From DATDIC01 sp963764525 (GTDB taxonomy: Bacteria > Pseudomonadota > Alphaproteobacteria > Acetobacterales > Acetobacteraceae): a stretch of 64,000 nucleotides of DNA. The stretch lies in contig CAVXTC010000015.1 in assembly GCA_963764525.1 (NCBI GenBank), forward strand, positions 23,818-87,817, given 5' to 3'. The notes beneath the pieces were generated by a model. The model saw only the letters and a list, made by a program, of their open reading frames with translations, was not told the DNA's origin and made no database searches. Positions 43,630 to 53,533 of this stretch are shown piece by piece. Numbering within the stretch: the first letter of the stretch is position 1; each line of letters starts with the position of its first letter. Made by a program: the position numbers and the translations under genes.

Positions 43630-44388
43630 ATGGCCCGATCCAAGCTGTATCTCGCTGCCCTGGCGCTGGGTGCTTGCTGGTCCGCGCCGGCGAGGGCATC
43701 GGATCCCAACGTGCTCTGGCATATCGTGCACGACCAGTGCGTTCCCCACCAGGAGCAGTTCCATTGGCCGCTGCCCTGCGCCGAGGTCAACCTGGCGTTT
43801 GGGTATGCGATCCTCAAGGACATCGAGGGGGCCACCCAGTTCCTGCTGATCCCGACCGCCCGCGTCACCGGCATCGAGGATCCGGCGATACTGGTCCCCG
43901 GTGCGCCGAATTACTGGGAGGCCGCATGGCAAGCCCGCGGCCTGGTGCAGGCCCTGGCGAAAGGGCCGTTGCCAACGAATGATCTGTCGTTGGCAATCAA
44001 CTCTATCGATGGTCGGTCGCAGAACCAATTGCATATCCACATCGATTGCATCCGCGCCGACGTGCGGGACGCGCTTCGCGCGCACCTGGTGGAGATCGGG
44101 GATCATTGGGCGCCGCTGCCGATCCCGTTGTTGGGACACGCGTATCGGGCGATGCGGGTGGAGACGCTCGATCGTCCCGGGGCCGATCCGTTTCAGTTGC
44201 TGGCGGACGGGGTTCCCGGGGCGCGCACCGAAATGGGACAGCAGACGCTGCTGGCGGTGGGAGCGATTTTCGGGGACGGGGAGCCTGGAATGGTGCTGCT
44301 GCAGACCGAGGTTGACCTGGCCCATGGGAATCGCGGCGAGGCCGAGGAACTGCAGGACCATTCCTGCGCGGTTGCACAGATACCGTAG
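43630..44388 (+). CDS. cdh: CDP-diacylglycerol diphosphatase
   Basis: Hydrolyses CDP-diacylglycerol to CMP and phosphatidate at the membrane or periplasm. It has 252 residues with an N-terminal signal (LYLAALALGACWSAPARA). Family-type segments are VLWHIVHDQCVPHQ near residue 30, the HIT-like catalytic NQLHIHIDCIR near residue 140, FLLIPTARVTGIEDP near residue 75 and LLGHAYRAMRVE near residue 165. ATG 43630 starts the signal peptide; the frame is open for much longer upstream, inside the antisense of mnmG. The gene is unusual in standing between mnmG and mnmE on the opposite strand to both. Confidence 0.85.
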   Translation: MARSKLYLAALALGACWSAPARASDPNVLWHIVHDQCVPHQEQFHWPLPCAEVNLAFGYAILKDIEGATQFLLIPTARVTGIEDPAILVPGAPNYWEAAWQARGLVQALAKGPLPTNDLSLAINSIDGRSQNQLHIHIDCIRADVRDALRAHLVEIGDHWAPLPIPLLGHAYRAMRVETLDRPGADPFQLLADGVPGARTEMGQQTLLAVGAIFGDGEPGMVLLQTEVDLAHGNRGEAEELQDHSCAVAQIP

Positions 44389-44618
44389 CGCCAAGCGCCG
44401 GCGGCACGAAATGCGGACATCATAAAGCGACTGCTGCTTCAGTCCGTCAACGTCATCGCGAATGTTCACCTGTTGATCGGCATCGATGCTCTTGCGGCGG
44501 CAGGTCGTTCTACACCAATGGCGAAAAGTTTGAGGCACGGCAGGGCGTGATCGGGCGCGTGATCTGGCTACCGTGAACGCATGCCGGCCGTGGAAAAGTC
44601 GATCCAGGTCGCCTAATA
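44389..44618. other. Intergenic region between convergent cdh and mnmE
   Basis: 230 bases with no gene. About 44573-44600 (CTACCGTGAACGCATGCCGG, then CCGTGGAAAAGTC) closely repeats the tail that follows the large palindrome at about 10385-10415, so this may be a truncated copy of that repeat family. Confidence 0.45.
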
Positions 44619-45904
44619 TTATTTGCCGATGCAGAAGCGGGTGAAGATGGAGTCGAGGATGTCCTCCACGCCGATCGCCCCGGTGATGCGGCCGAGGGCG
44701 CGGAGCGCGAGGCGCAAATCCTCGGCGCGAAGTTCTGGCAGGTCGGCCTGGCGTGCGGACAGCGAGGCGGGCGGCGGCTTCCTGCAGGGCGGCGCGGTGG
44801 CGGGCGCGGGTCAACGGCGGCGGGCCGGCGGTCTCCGTCAGGCTGCGGGCCGTTTCGGCCAGGCGGTCGCGCAATACAGGCAATCCCGCACCGGTCAGGG
44901 CGCTGACGCCGATCGCGCCGTCCGGAACGGCGCCTCCGAGGTCGGTTTTGTTGGTTACGTGAAGGCCATCGGCGGCAGGTGCCCGCCCGGGCTCCGAGAC
45001 GGCGATGACAAGGTCGGCGTCGGCGGCACGGGCGAGGGCGCGGCGGACGCCTTCGGCCTCGATCGGATCGTGATGAGTCGCGCAGGCCGGCGGTATCGAC
45101 CAGCGTGACGGGGATGCCGGCCAGCACGATGCGGGTTTCGATGGCGTCGCGGGTGGTGCCGGGGATGCGGCGAGACAATGGCGACGTCGCGATCCGCGAG
45201 TGCGTTCACCAGGGACGACTTGCCGACGTTGGGCGGGCCGGTGATGGCGAACACCAGCCCCTCGCGCAGGCGTTCGCCGCGGCGGTTGTCGTTCAGATGG
45301 GCGGTGATTTCTCCCAGCAGAGCCTGGATGGCGGCTTCGGTGGCGGCTTCGGTTTCCGGCGGCAGGTCTTCGTCCGGGAAGTCGATCAGGGCTTCCTGTT
45401 GCGCCATCAGGTTCAGCAGGCGGTCGGCCCAATCGTTGTAGATGGCGCCGAGCGCGCCTTCCAACTGGCGCAGCGCCTGGCGGCGCTGGGCGGTGGTTTC
45501 AGCGGCAACGAGATCGCCGATGGCTTCGGCCTCGATCAGGTCCATGCGGCCGTTGAGGAAGGCGCGGCGGGTGAATTCGCCGGGCTCGGCGGGTCGGGCG
45601 CCGAGCGCGACCAGTGCGTCCGCCACATCGTTTAGCACCGCCCGGCCGCCGTGCAGGTGCAGTTCGGCGCAGTCTTCGCCGGTGTAGGTGCCCGGGCCGG
45701 GAAGCCAGAGCGTGATGGCGCGGTCGAGCGAGGTGCGGTCGGCGGGGTGGCGAAGGGTGCGCAGCGTGGCGCGACGCTCCGGCGGCAGTGCGCCGGCGAG
45801 GGTGGTCAGGATGGCACCGATGTGGCGGGGCCGCTGAGGCGGAGCACGGTGATGGCGGCGCGGCCGGTGCCGGTGGCGGGGGCGAAGATGGTGTCTGGGG
45901 GCAT
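44619..45904 (-). CDS. mnmE: tRNA modification GTPase MnmE (TrmE), frame disturbed four times
   Basis: The GTPase partner of MnmG. ATG 45904 opens DTIFAPATGTGRAAITVLRL, then the frame changes: near 45825, a missing base; near 45172, an extra C (restoring VSRIPGTTRD); near 45078, an extra T (restoring LRDSHDPIEAEG); and near 44752, an extra base (restoring SARQADLPELRAED). The N-terminal domain has WLPGPGTYTGEDCAELHLHGG and NGRMDLIEAEAIGDLV; the G domain has ITGPPNVGKSSLVNAL, DTAGLRD, and NKTD; the C-terminus is SIFTRFCIGK with TAA at 44619. The net excess of two bases matches, giving 427 residues. As MnmE is a core protein, sequencing error is the best explanation. Confidence 0.9.
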
Positions 45905-45961
45905 GGGGGAAGGGAGGAGCGCGCGGCAGGGCCGGGGTCAAGCGAGAACAGAGCGCCAGAC

Positions 45962-46045
45962 CGTCATTCATGCCCGCGAAGGCGGGCATCCACGCCTTGT
46001 GTGCGGCAAACCAAGACGTGGATGGCCGTATTCGCGGCCATGACG
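45962..46045. repeat. REP-pair (REPIN-like) element beside mnmE
   Basis: 84 bases with two inverted REP units: CGTCATTCATGCCCGCGAAG plus GCGGGCATCCACGCCTTG on the left, and, on the minus strand, CGTCATGGCCGCGAATACGG then CCATCCACGTCTTG on the right, with a 13-base spacer. It has the same pair form as the element at 8924-9003 next to rho. A fragmentary third copy is around 51719-51750. Confidence 0.75.
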
Positions 46046-46107
46046 ACCGCCACGCTTGACCTGGTAATGAGTGAGGTGAAGCTTCTGGCAATGGTCCTCT
46101 GGCGAGG

Positions 46108-46506
46108 TCATGCGCTTCCCGCCTGTTCCGCGACCACGGTGAGGACATCCTGTTTCAACGTCGGGAAATCGACCGGCTTGGTCACGAACTTGTTCGCTCC
46201 GCGTGCCAGAGCGGTTGCCACCGTGGCTTCGTCGCCATAGGCGGAGATCATGAATACCGGCAGCTCCGGCCGCCGCTCCTTCACGACCGGCAGCAGATCG
46301 AGCCCGCTCATGCCGGGCATGTTTATGTCGGACAACAGCAGAATGATGCCTTTTCCCGTATGCTCGGCCAGCCTGGTCAGCGCCGCCTCACCTGATATTG
46401 CGAACTCAAGCGTATAAAGGCCTTCGCGCATCTCCCGCCGGAACTGCTGTCGGAACAGCATCTCCACATCCGGTTCGTCATCCACGATCAGAACGATAGT
46501 CCTCAC
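46108..46506 (-). CDS. Response regulator (single receiver domain)
   Basis: A stand-alone CheY-like receiver of 132 residues. The acidic pocket is in IVLIVDDEPDVEMLF (residues 3-17), the phosphoacceptor Asp in ILLLSDINMPGMSGLDLL near residue 60, and the conserved Lys in GANKFVTKPVDF near residue 110. No output domain. Its ATG overlaps the stop of the kinase gene as ATGA, so it is coupled to the kinase and is probably its phosphorylation partner. Confidence 0.93.
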   Translation of the reverse strand: MRTIVLIVDDEPDVEMLFRQQFRREMREGLYTLEFAISGEAALTRLAEHTGKGIILLLSDINMPGMSGLDLLPVVKERRPELPVFMISAYGDEATVATALARGANKFVTKPVDFPTLKQDVLTVVAEQAGSA

Positions 46507-49500
46507 GCCAAGGCTCGCCTTTCGACGGCTGCCGAACGGTGCGGCAGCGTGATGGTGAACTCCGTAAACGCGCCGGGCTCGCTCTCGACAGTGATCGTGC
46601 CGGAGTGCTGCTGGGTTACAATGTCGTAGCTGATCGACAGCCCGAGACCGGTGCCTTCGCCCGTTGGTTTCGTGGTAAAGAACGGTTGGAACAATTTGTC
46701 CTTGATGTCGGCGGGGAGGCCGGTGCCGTTGTCGCGTATGCGGACCTCCACCGCCTCGCCAAGATCGCGTGTCGTCACCTTCACCGCGGACTCAAAGCCG
46801 GCGATGTCCCCCATGCTCTGCGCCCGCTTGCGCGTAGCGTAGAACCCGTTGCTGAACAGGTTCAGGAACACCCGCGTCATTTCCTGCGGCGCCAGTTCGA
46901 CCGGAGTGATCCCGGCGCCGAAATCCCGTTCCAGCGTGACATTGAAACTCTGATCCTGGGCGCGGGCGCCATGATAGGCGAGGTTCAGTGCCTCCTCGAC
47001 CAGAGTGTTGAGGTCAACCGACCGGCGCTCCCCCGATTCACCTCGCGAATGTTCCAGCATGCTGCGCACAATGCCGTCGGCGCGCTTTCCGTGTTCGACA
47101 ATCTTTTGCAGGTTGCCGGTGAGCAGTCCGCTGAGATCCTCGATGTCGGCGCGGCGGTCTTCGGGCAGCGTGGCGAAACCGGGCGCTGCGGTTTCTTTCA
47201 GTTCAGCCAGCAGCTCGACCGAAAGGCTGGCAAAGTTGTTGACAAAATTAAGCGGGTTCTTGATTTCGTGCGCGATGCCGGCGGTAAGCTGGCCGAGCGA
47301 GGCCATCTTCTCGGCCTGGATCAAATTGGCCTGCGCGGCTTTCAGGTCGCGGTAGGCGGCCTCGACGGTGCGGCTGGCTTCTTCCGCCGCGTCGCGGGCG
47401 GCGCGAAGTTCGGCCTCGTTGCGTTTGCGTTCGGTGATGTCGGCGTAGATCAGGACGAAGCCGCCGCCGGGTACCGGATTGTGCCGGACCTCGATTACCC
47501 GGCCGTTGGGGCGCGTGCGTTCGAAGACCGTGGATTGTCGCGCGCGCGCCTGAAGGCGACGGATTTGCGCCTCTGGATCCGCATCCGGTCCAAATTCGCC
47601 GCGTTCGGTGAGATAGCGGATATAATCCTCATAGGTCCGGTGCTCGGCGAGCACGCCATCGGGCACGTCGAGGATTTCCTGAAACTTGCGGTTCCACGCC
47701 ACAAGGCGCTGGGTTTCATCGAACATGGCGACACCGTCGCCCATGTTCTCGAAGGTGATGCGTAACTCGTCCTGGCGCCGGCGGATTTCGTCGAGCAGCC
47801 TTGCATTCTCCATCGCGATTACTGCTTGCGCGGCGAAGTTTTGCAGCAGGGCGATTTGCTTGTCTGTGAAAGGCCGGACTTCTGAGCGGTAAGGATGAAG
47901 AAGCCGAGCAGAGCTTCATCCTTTCGCAGCGGCATCGCACAGGTCGGTCCGCGCGCCCATCTGTTCTGAAGGACGCGCGCGTAGCGCATGATCCCAAGCC
48001 AGCGCGTCGCTCTAAAATCCGGGATATGGACGAGGCGTTCGCCTTCACGAGACGCGAATGAAAATGTCTGGCGCGATAGGGCTGGCGCATCAATGCGGCA
48101 TGCTCTTCGGGGAGGCCATGCGAGGCGACCGCGCGGAAATACTCGCCGTCGTAGGTCGTCAAGCCGCCGACAACGGCGTCCACAGACCTGTGCGCCTTGT
48201 CCAGGATCGCGTCGAAAACCGGCGTCAGATCGCCCGGCGATCTGTTGATGACCTGCAACACCTCAGCGGTCGCGGTTTGCTGTTCCAACGCCTCCCGCTG
48301 CCCGGTCAGCAGCCGCGTGTTCTCGATCGCAATCACCGCCTGGTCGGCGAACGTGCTCACCAGTTGGATCTGCGCGTCGGTGTACGGTTCGACCCGCCGC
48401 CGCGCCAGACCTATAACCCCGATCGTCACGCCGTCGCGCAGCAACGGCACGCCGAGCAACGTATGGATACCGCCCACCCGAGCGTCGTCCTTCGCCTCGT
48501 ATAGCGGATCGGTCCAGGCATCGGGAATCTGCACGGTGCGGCCGTCGCGCGCGACACGGCCGACCAGCGTGCCGGGACCTGGGTGGATCACAACCTCCCG
48601 TTCGATGCGCTCATACTCCGGCGTATTGGAACAGGAGGCGGCGAGGCGGTACGCGCCGTCCTGGAGGCGGATAGATCGCCGCCTGATCGGCGTGGCAAAG
48701 CCGCGCGGCGGTTTCGACCACGGCCTGAAACACCGGTTCGCAGATCGAACGTCGAGCGGCTGATGACCTTCAGCACGTCACTGGTCGCGGTCTGGTATTC
48801 GAGCGATTGCTGAAGGTCGGCCGTGCGTGTCTGCAATGCGCGATACGTCTCAGCGCTGGTGATCGCGATCACCGCCTGTTCGGCGAAGGTTTGCAGCAGT
48901 TCGATCTGGCTTTCGGAGAAGCCGCCAGGCTGTTTGGAATCGAGAGAGATGGCGCCGACCGCGCGGCCGTCACGCATCAGAGGGAGCGACAGGACAGACG
49001 CCGACCTAACGGTCTCGCACGAGCGGAAGGAGTTCGGGATTCGCATCGGCGTATGCGAACATGGATGATCCTGGCGTCCAGGATCGACCCGGCAGGCGAG
49101 TGGAAGTCCCTCGTCGGGAGCCGTCGGAAAGGCTGGCGGCAGGGCCTTGTCAGCTGCCGTCTCGATCCCATCGGCACGGACCAGCGCGCGCAAATGTGGA
49201 CAGCTTGCCGTCAAATTCGAAGAAGCCTCGCTCCAGTCGCCACCGCAGAATTCACGCGCCCTCCGGGTTATCAGGTCGAACACCGGCTGAGGATCGCCGG
49301 GTGAGGCCGACATTGCCTTGAGCACGTCGATCGTCGCGCTTTGCTGCTCGATCCGTTCGCCATACTCGTTGTTGCGCGCTGCCAGTTCATCGGTGCGCTG
49401 CCGCAAGCTCGCCCAAGAGCCTGCGCGTTCTCCATCGCGATCACCGCTTGCCCGGCAAAGCGTCTCCAGCAGGGTGATTTCGCTGTCCGTGAACGAGCGG

Positions 49501-50070
49501 ACTTCCGTGCGATTCGCGCTGATGAAGCCCAGCAGCGCCCCGCCCTTGCGCAACGGCACCGAAGAAACGACCGGACGTCCGGACGTCCGAGGATAGCGCG
49601 CATGCACTTGTTGTGCGATCGGGCTCCGTCGCCGCCGGCAGATCCGTGACGGTCGTAGACGTTCGCCACAGCAGCGGTCGTCCGCCGCATCGGCGCATGC
49701 AGGGAAGGGTTGGCTGATAACCACACATCCACGACTCCTTCGGGATAAGCCATGCGACGCGCACCGCGTGGACAAGGCCGCCATCATCAGAACCAGGCGC
49801 CCGACGGCGCGACCAAAGGCCGTGCGCCTTCGTCAGGATCGCGTCGAACACCGGCTGCGGGTCACCGGGGGAGCTGTTGATGACGTTAAGAACCTCGGCC
49901 AGCGCGGCCTCGCGCGCCAGCGCCGCGTCGCGTTCGGCGCGGTGTTCGTCGAGTTGGCGCTGCAACGCGGCATTGGCGCGCCGGAGATCCGCTGTCTCAT
50001 CGTCGGGTGGCGCAGTCACTGGCTTTTCCCCGCCACGGCGCGGCGCGCGAGTGCGGCCATGCACCGTCAT
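46503..50070 (-). CDS. Large multi-GAF, PAS-containing sensor histidine kinase, frame disturbed
   Basis: A cytoplasmic hybrid-type sensor of about 1,190 residues. From the N-terminus: a coiled coil (LRRANAALQRQLDEHRAERD), then four GAF-type modules, each preceded by a linker like VLNVINSSPGDPQPVFDAIL (repeated as VLKAMSASPGDPQPVFD and VLQVINRSPGDLTPVFD), with GVPLLRDGVTIGVIGLARR and ITLLETL-type ends; then a PAS domain (ENMGDGVAMFDETQRLVAWNRKF); then the kinase. The DHp His is in GIAHEIKNPLNFVNNFASL, and the ATPase has N, G1, F and G2 boxes (NLFSNGFYA, IRDNGTGLP, GTGLGLSI). The last 436 residues are in one intact frame; several shifts break the GAF part near 47820, 48560-48700, 49090-49250 and 49450-49790. 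The start is ATG 50070, overlapping the cyclase stop. Confidence 0.85.
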
Positions 50071-51318
50071 TCGAGTGCCACCACTATACCGGTTTTGCCC
50101 GCCAGGAGCCGCTTCAGATGGAAACTGACAAGCCCATCGCTGCCAGCTTGCCCCAACAAGGCGGCGAAAGCGGGCAAAGCGGTCGGGTCGTCGGTTGCCA
50201 TCCTGGCAAATGCATCCAGATAGACGGCCGTCAGTGCATCGGCGTGGCGCTCGGGCGTCAGAGGTTCGTACGCCGGCAGGGCTTCCCGGCGGCCCCGGAG
50301 GATAACATTGCCAACCGGGACGGCCACGGAAATCCGGGATGCGTTCAACCACCGAGCCGCTGACGCAGATGCGCGTGCCAAGCTGCTTGTTCGCCGCCTC
50401 AAGCCGAGCCGCGGTGTTGATCGTGTCGCCATGCGCATTGTAGTCGAAAAACCGACCGCCACCAAAGTTGCCGACCAGCGCCGGTCCCGAGTTAACCCCG
50501 ATGCGGGTTACGCCGAATGCGACCCCTTTGGCGCGCCAGCGCGTGCGGAATTCCTCCGCATAGGTATCCAGCGCCATGGCACAGGCAACGCCACGCGCCG
50601 CGTGGTCAGGTTGCTCGGTCGGCGCGCCGAACAGGACATTGAGCGCATCGCCGCTGATCTTCACCAGAGTGCCGGCATGATCGAACACAATCCCGGTCAT
50701 GCCAGCCAGATATTCGTTCAACAGCGGCGCGATGAGGCCCGGGTCCAGGCTTTCGGCCAGCGTGGTGAAGCCGGCGATATCGGTGAACATCGAAGTAACG
50801 TCGCGCCGCTGCGCCCCGAGATCGATGTCCTCCGTCGTTTCAGCGAGGCGGTCGGCCAGACTGGGCGAAAAATACCGCGACAATTGGGCCCGCGCCCGTT
50901 CTGCTGCCTGCTGGCGCCGCTGGTAGCCGCGGGTGATCTCCAGGGTCCGCAGCGTCTTCGCAATCGTGGTTTCAAGATCGCCGAAATCGATCGGCTTGGT
51001 CAGGAAATCGAAGGCGCCGCGGTTCATCGCGGTGCGGATATTCGCCATGTCGCCATAGGCCGAGACGATGATGGTGGCCAGGTGGTCCTCGCGCTCCAGC
51101 AACCGGCCGAGCAGCGTGAGGCCATCCATCCGCGGCATGTTGATGTCTGTCACGACCATGTCGATCGCGGGGTCCTCCGCCAACACCGCGAGCGCGTTTT
51201 CGCCGTCCTGGGCGAAGGCGAAGCTGAACGAGCCGTCGCGGACGTGCTTGCGAAAGCGCTGGACGATCAGCAACTCAAGATCCGGCTCGTCGTCCACGAC
51301 CAGAATGCGCGCGCTCAT
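50067..51318 (-). CDS. Response regulator with class III adenylate/guanylate cyclase domain, one frameshift
   Basis: A receiver domain (residues about 1-125; VVDDEPDLELLI, phosphoacceptor Asp in DMVVTDINMPRMDGL, and the Lys in FDFLTKPIDF) is joined by a coiled coil to a class III nucleotidyl cyclase domain. The cyclase has the metal-binding Asp in VTSMFTDIAGFTTLAESL near residue 185, the second in VKISGDALNVLFG, and the catalytic NTAARLEAANKQLG. An extra C near 50304 breaks the frame; the correct end is in the second frame (VGNVILRGRREALPAYEPL) down to TGA 50067. Length is one base over a multiple of three, giving 416 residues. Its start ATG 51318 opens the three-gene signalling operon. Output is probably cAMP or cGMP. 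Confidence 0.9.
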
Positions 51319-51897
51319 GCCTGCTCTCCGGTCCTTATCGTAATCGATACGTCCCGCTTCAGTCGCCGGAAATCAACCGGCCTGGCCTTGCCGTGTGCGG
51401 GGATCACGAATACCGGCAATAGTGCTGGCGGTGCCTCCTCAATGCTGGAATGGTGTCGCCTGGGAACTGCGGGGTCAACCGGACCTGCGGCAGTTTCTCC
51501 GGGCGCCCCGCCACCCTGGCCTCCGGCCGGCGGCTGCTGCCCGATATCGACCTGCGCATCGCCCGCACCGCAACGGCCCTGATCGGGGTGGCCGTCATGC
51601 TGCACGGGTTCCTGTGGGAAACCGACTGATGCTGCCGAACCTGCTGCCGTTCATGGCGGGCGCGATCGCTTTCGGGTTCGTGAGATCGACTCCCGTCCTA
51701 CGAGAACCGGCCCCCCTTCGTCATGGCCGGCGACGGCCGGCCATCCCCGACTTCTGGTGGCACAACGGAAAGACGTGGATACCCGGCCCTAGCCTGTCCT
51801 CGGGCCGGCCTTTGACCGGACCCATGGCCGGGCATGACGGGATGAGATGCGCAGCCGGGAGTACGTTCAATCCCAGGAACGTTTAGTATGATTCATA
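51319..51897. other. Fragments of small membrane proteins and repeats
   Basis: No complete gene is visible. One plus-strand frame has a membrane-like end, ARTATALIGVAVMLHGFLWE with TGA at 51627-51629, directly followed by ATG 51630 opening MLPNLLPFMAGAIAFGFV, which loses its character after 18 residues. These look like truncated small membrane proteins. A degenerate REP-like palindrome (CGTCATGGCCGGCGACGGCC) starts at about 51719. Confidence 0.35.
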
Positions 51898-52719
51898 TCA
51901 ATCCGGCTCGATCGGCATCGTCCCGATGCTGGTCCAGGCAATCGGATCGCCGTGCTGGTCCGCCGGCGCCGTTGCATCCCAATGCACCGCCAGGAACCGG
52001 CGCGCCGTTATCCCGGCGCCGGCTTCCGACAACAGCCAAAGCAGCGGTGGCACCATGATTTCGGGGCGCAGCAGCTTCTGCCGCTCGGGCACCTGACTGT
52101 CCGGGATGATGCGCGTGTCGGTCATGCCGCCGGGCACCAGCACGTTGGCCGTGACACCGGTACCCGCGAGATCGGCGGCCATGATCGCAGTGGCTGCCTC
52201 GGCCGCCGCCTTGCTCGCGCCGTAGAGCGCGTAACCGCCGCGGATCATGGTGCCCAGGCTGGTGGTCACGGTGATGATCCGCCCGGACCGCCGCTCCATC
52301 ATGTGCGGTGCCACGGCGCGCGCCATCATCAGCGGCGCGGTGGCGTTCACCGCGACGAAGCGGCTCCATTGCTCCGGCGTGATCTCCCAGAAGCGGAGCG
52401 GATTGCGACGCTGGTCGGCGCGCACCGAGGCCTGCCCGATGCCGGCGTTGTTCACCAATGCATCGATCCTGCCGAACCGCCCCAGCGCATCGGCAACCAC
52501 GGAGTCGAACGAGCCCGCCTGTGCAAGATCCGCCCGGATGGTCTGCAACGCCCCTGGCAGTCGCCGCTCGGCGGCAACGCCGGCTAGCTCGCGCAACCAG
52601 CCGTCCTGCTGATCGACCGCGGCCACATCGATGCCGGCCTGCAACAGGCCGAGCGCCATGGCGCGACCGAGACCGCTCGCCGCCCCAGTCAGAATCGCAA
52701 CGTTCCGCTCCATCGCCAT
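51898..52719 (-). CDS. Short-chain dehydrogenase/reductase
   Basis: A classical SDR of 273 residues. The cofactor motif is TGAASGLGRAMALGL near residue 11, the structural NNAG is in LVNNAGIGQASV near residue 88, and the catalytic Ser and Tyr-x-x-x-Lys are in TVTTSLGTMIRGGYALYGASKAAAEAA near residue 150, with the Tyr and Lys of YGASK. The end is TNVLVPGGMTDTRII-like. ATG 52719 (MAMERNVAILTG) starts it; a longer frame to 52806 is not SDR-like. It stands alone between two regions without clear genes, so its substrate is unknown. Confidence 0.9.
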   Translation of the reverse strand: MAMERNVAILTGAASGLGRAMALGLLQAGIDVAAVDQQDGWLRELAGVAAERRLPGALQTIRADLAQAGSFDSVVADALGRFGRIDALVNNAGIGQASVRADQRRNPLRFWEITPEQWSRFVAVNATAPLMMARAVAPHMMERRSGRIITVTTSLGTMIRGGYALYGASKAAAEAATAIMAADLAGTGVTANVLVPGGMTDTRIIPDSQVPERQKLLRPEIMVPPLLWLLSEAGAGITARRFLAVHWDATAPADQHGDPIAWTSIGTMPIEPD

Positions 52720-53533
52720 GCTCTGCTCCAAGCTGTGGTCGGGCGATCTCGTGCCGGGTTCAGGCTGATCGAACGCCACGCCGTTGTCCACCGGCGTGTT
52801 GAGCACGTCAAGCTGTGAAGCAGTTCACAGCTTTTCGTGATTTGCCCGTGATAAGGCGCGTGGCGGCGGTCAGAACCGCCGGCGAGCACGAGCAAAACGG
52901 GGAGCAAGTCATGAGACGCAGAACATGTTTGGCCGGACTGGTTGGTTGCAGCGACTCGCGGGCGGCGCAGCCAATGCGCAAACGCTGCACGCGCAGCAAG
53001 GCGAGAGAGATACACCGGAGACGAGAATGCCTCGGTATATACGACGAGGCCGGTGGACTCTCCACGTGATTGCCACGCGTGCCGAAGGACCGGAAAGCAC
53101 GCCGGTCCGCTGCATGGCGAGCCTCCAACCTGGACAAGCTGTCAGAAGCACAGTCCCCGGCGAGGCCGGCAAACCAGCCACCGAAGTGAGCCTACGAGTA
53201 CGCCCGGCGGCCTCGACGACGCCAATGCCGGATAGCCAGGGGCGACCAGCTCGAAGGCGAGGGCTCGGCGAACAGGGCATGCACGCCCGACGCCGGCGGG
53301 CAAGCAAGGGAGTCGCGGCGGGCAAGCATGCGATGAGCGGCGCAGTACCATGCCGGCGGCACACGAGCCAGCCGACCGCAACGCTGCCCGCCACAGTACC
53401 AAAGGCCATGATAGCGGCGCAAAACACCATGATGGCGGCGCGAGGACGAACGTCATTCTCTTTGCCGAAGGGGGGACTTGGCCCGTGCTGGCGCTCGGCG
53501 GCGGAGCTTCCCGCCGATGGCATCGGCTCAGAT
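52720..53533. other. 814 bases without a supportable gene
   Basis: Long frames exist on both strands but their composition is Arg/Ser/Pro-rich on the plus strand and frame-mixed on the minus strand. On the minus strand a TTG start at 53571 followed by one hydrophobic segment (AAIMVFCAAIMAFGTVAGSVAVGWLV) might be the N-terminus of a membrane protein after the AAA ATPase gene, in the manner of GspB after GspA, but the frame decays after about 75 residues. Confidence 0.35.

Noticed and set aside
42985..45432. 815-codon minus-strand frame
   Set aside because: It mixes fragments of mnmE and mnmG in wrong frames with the antisense of cdh.
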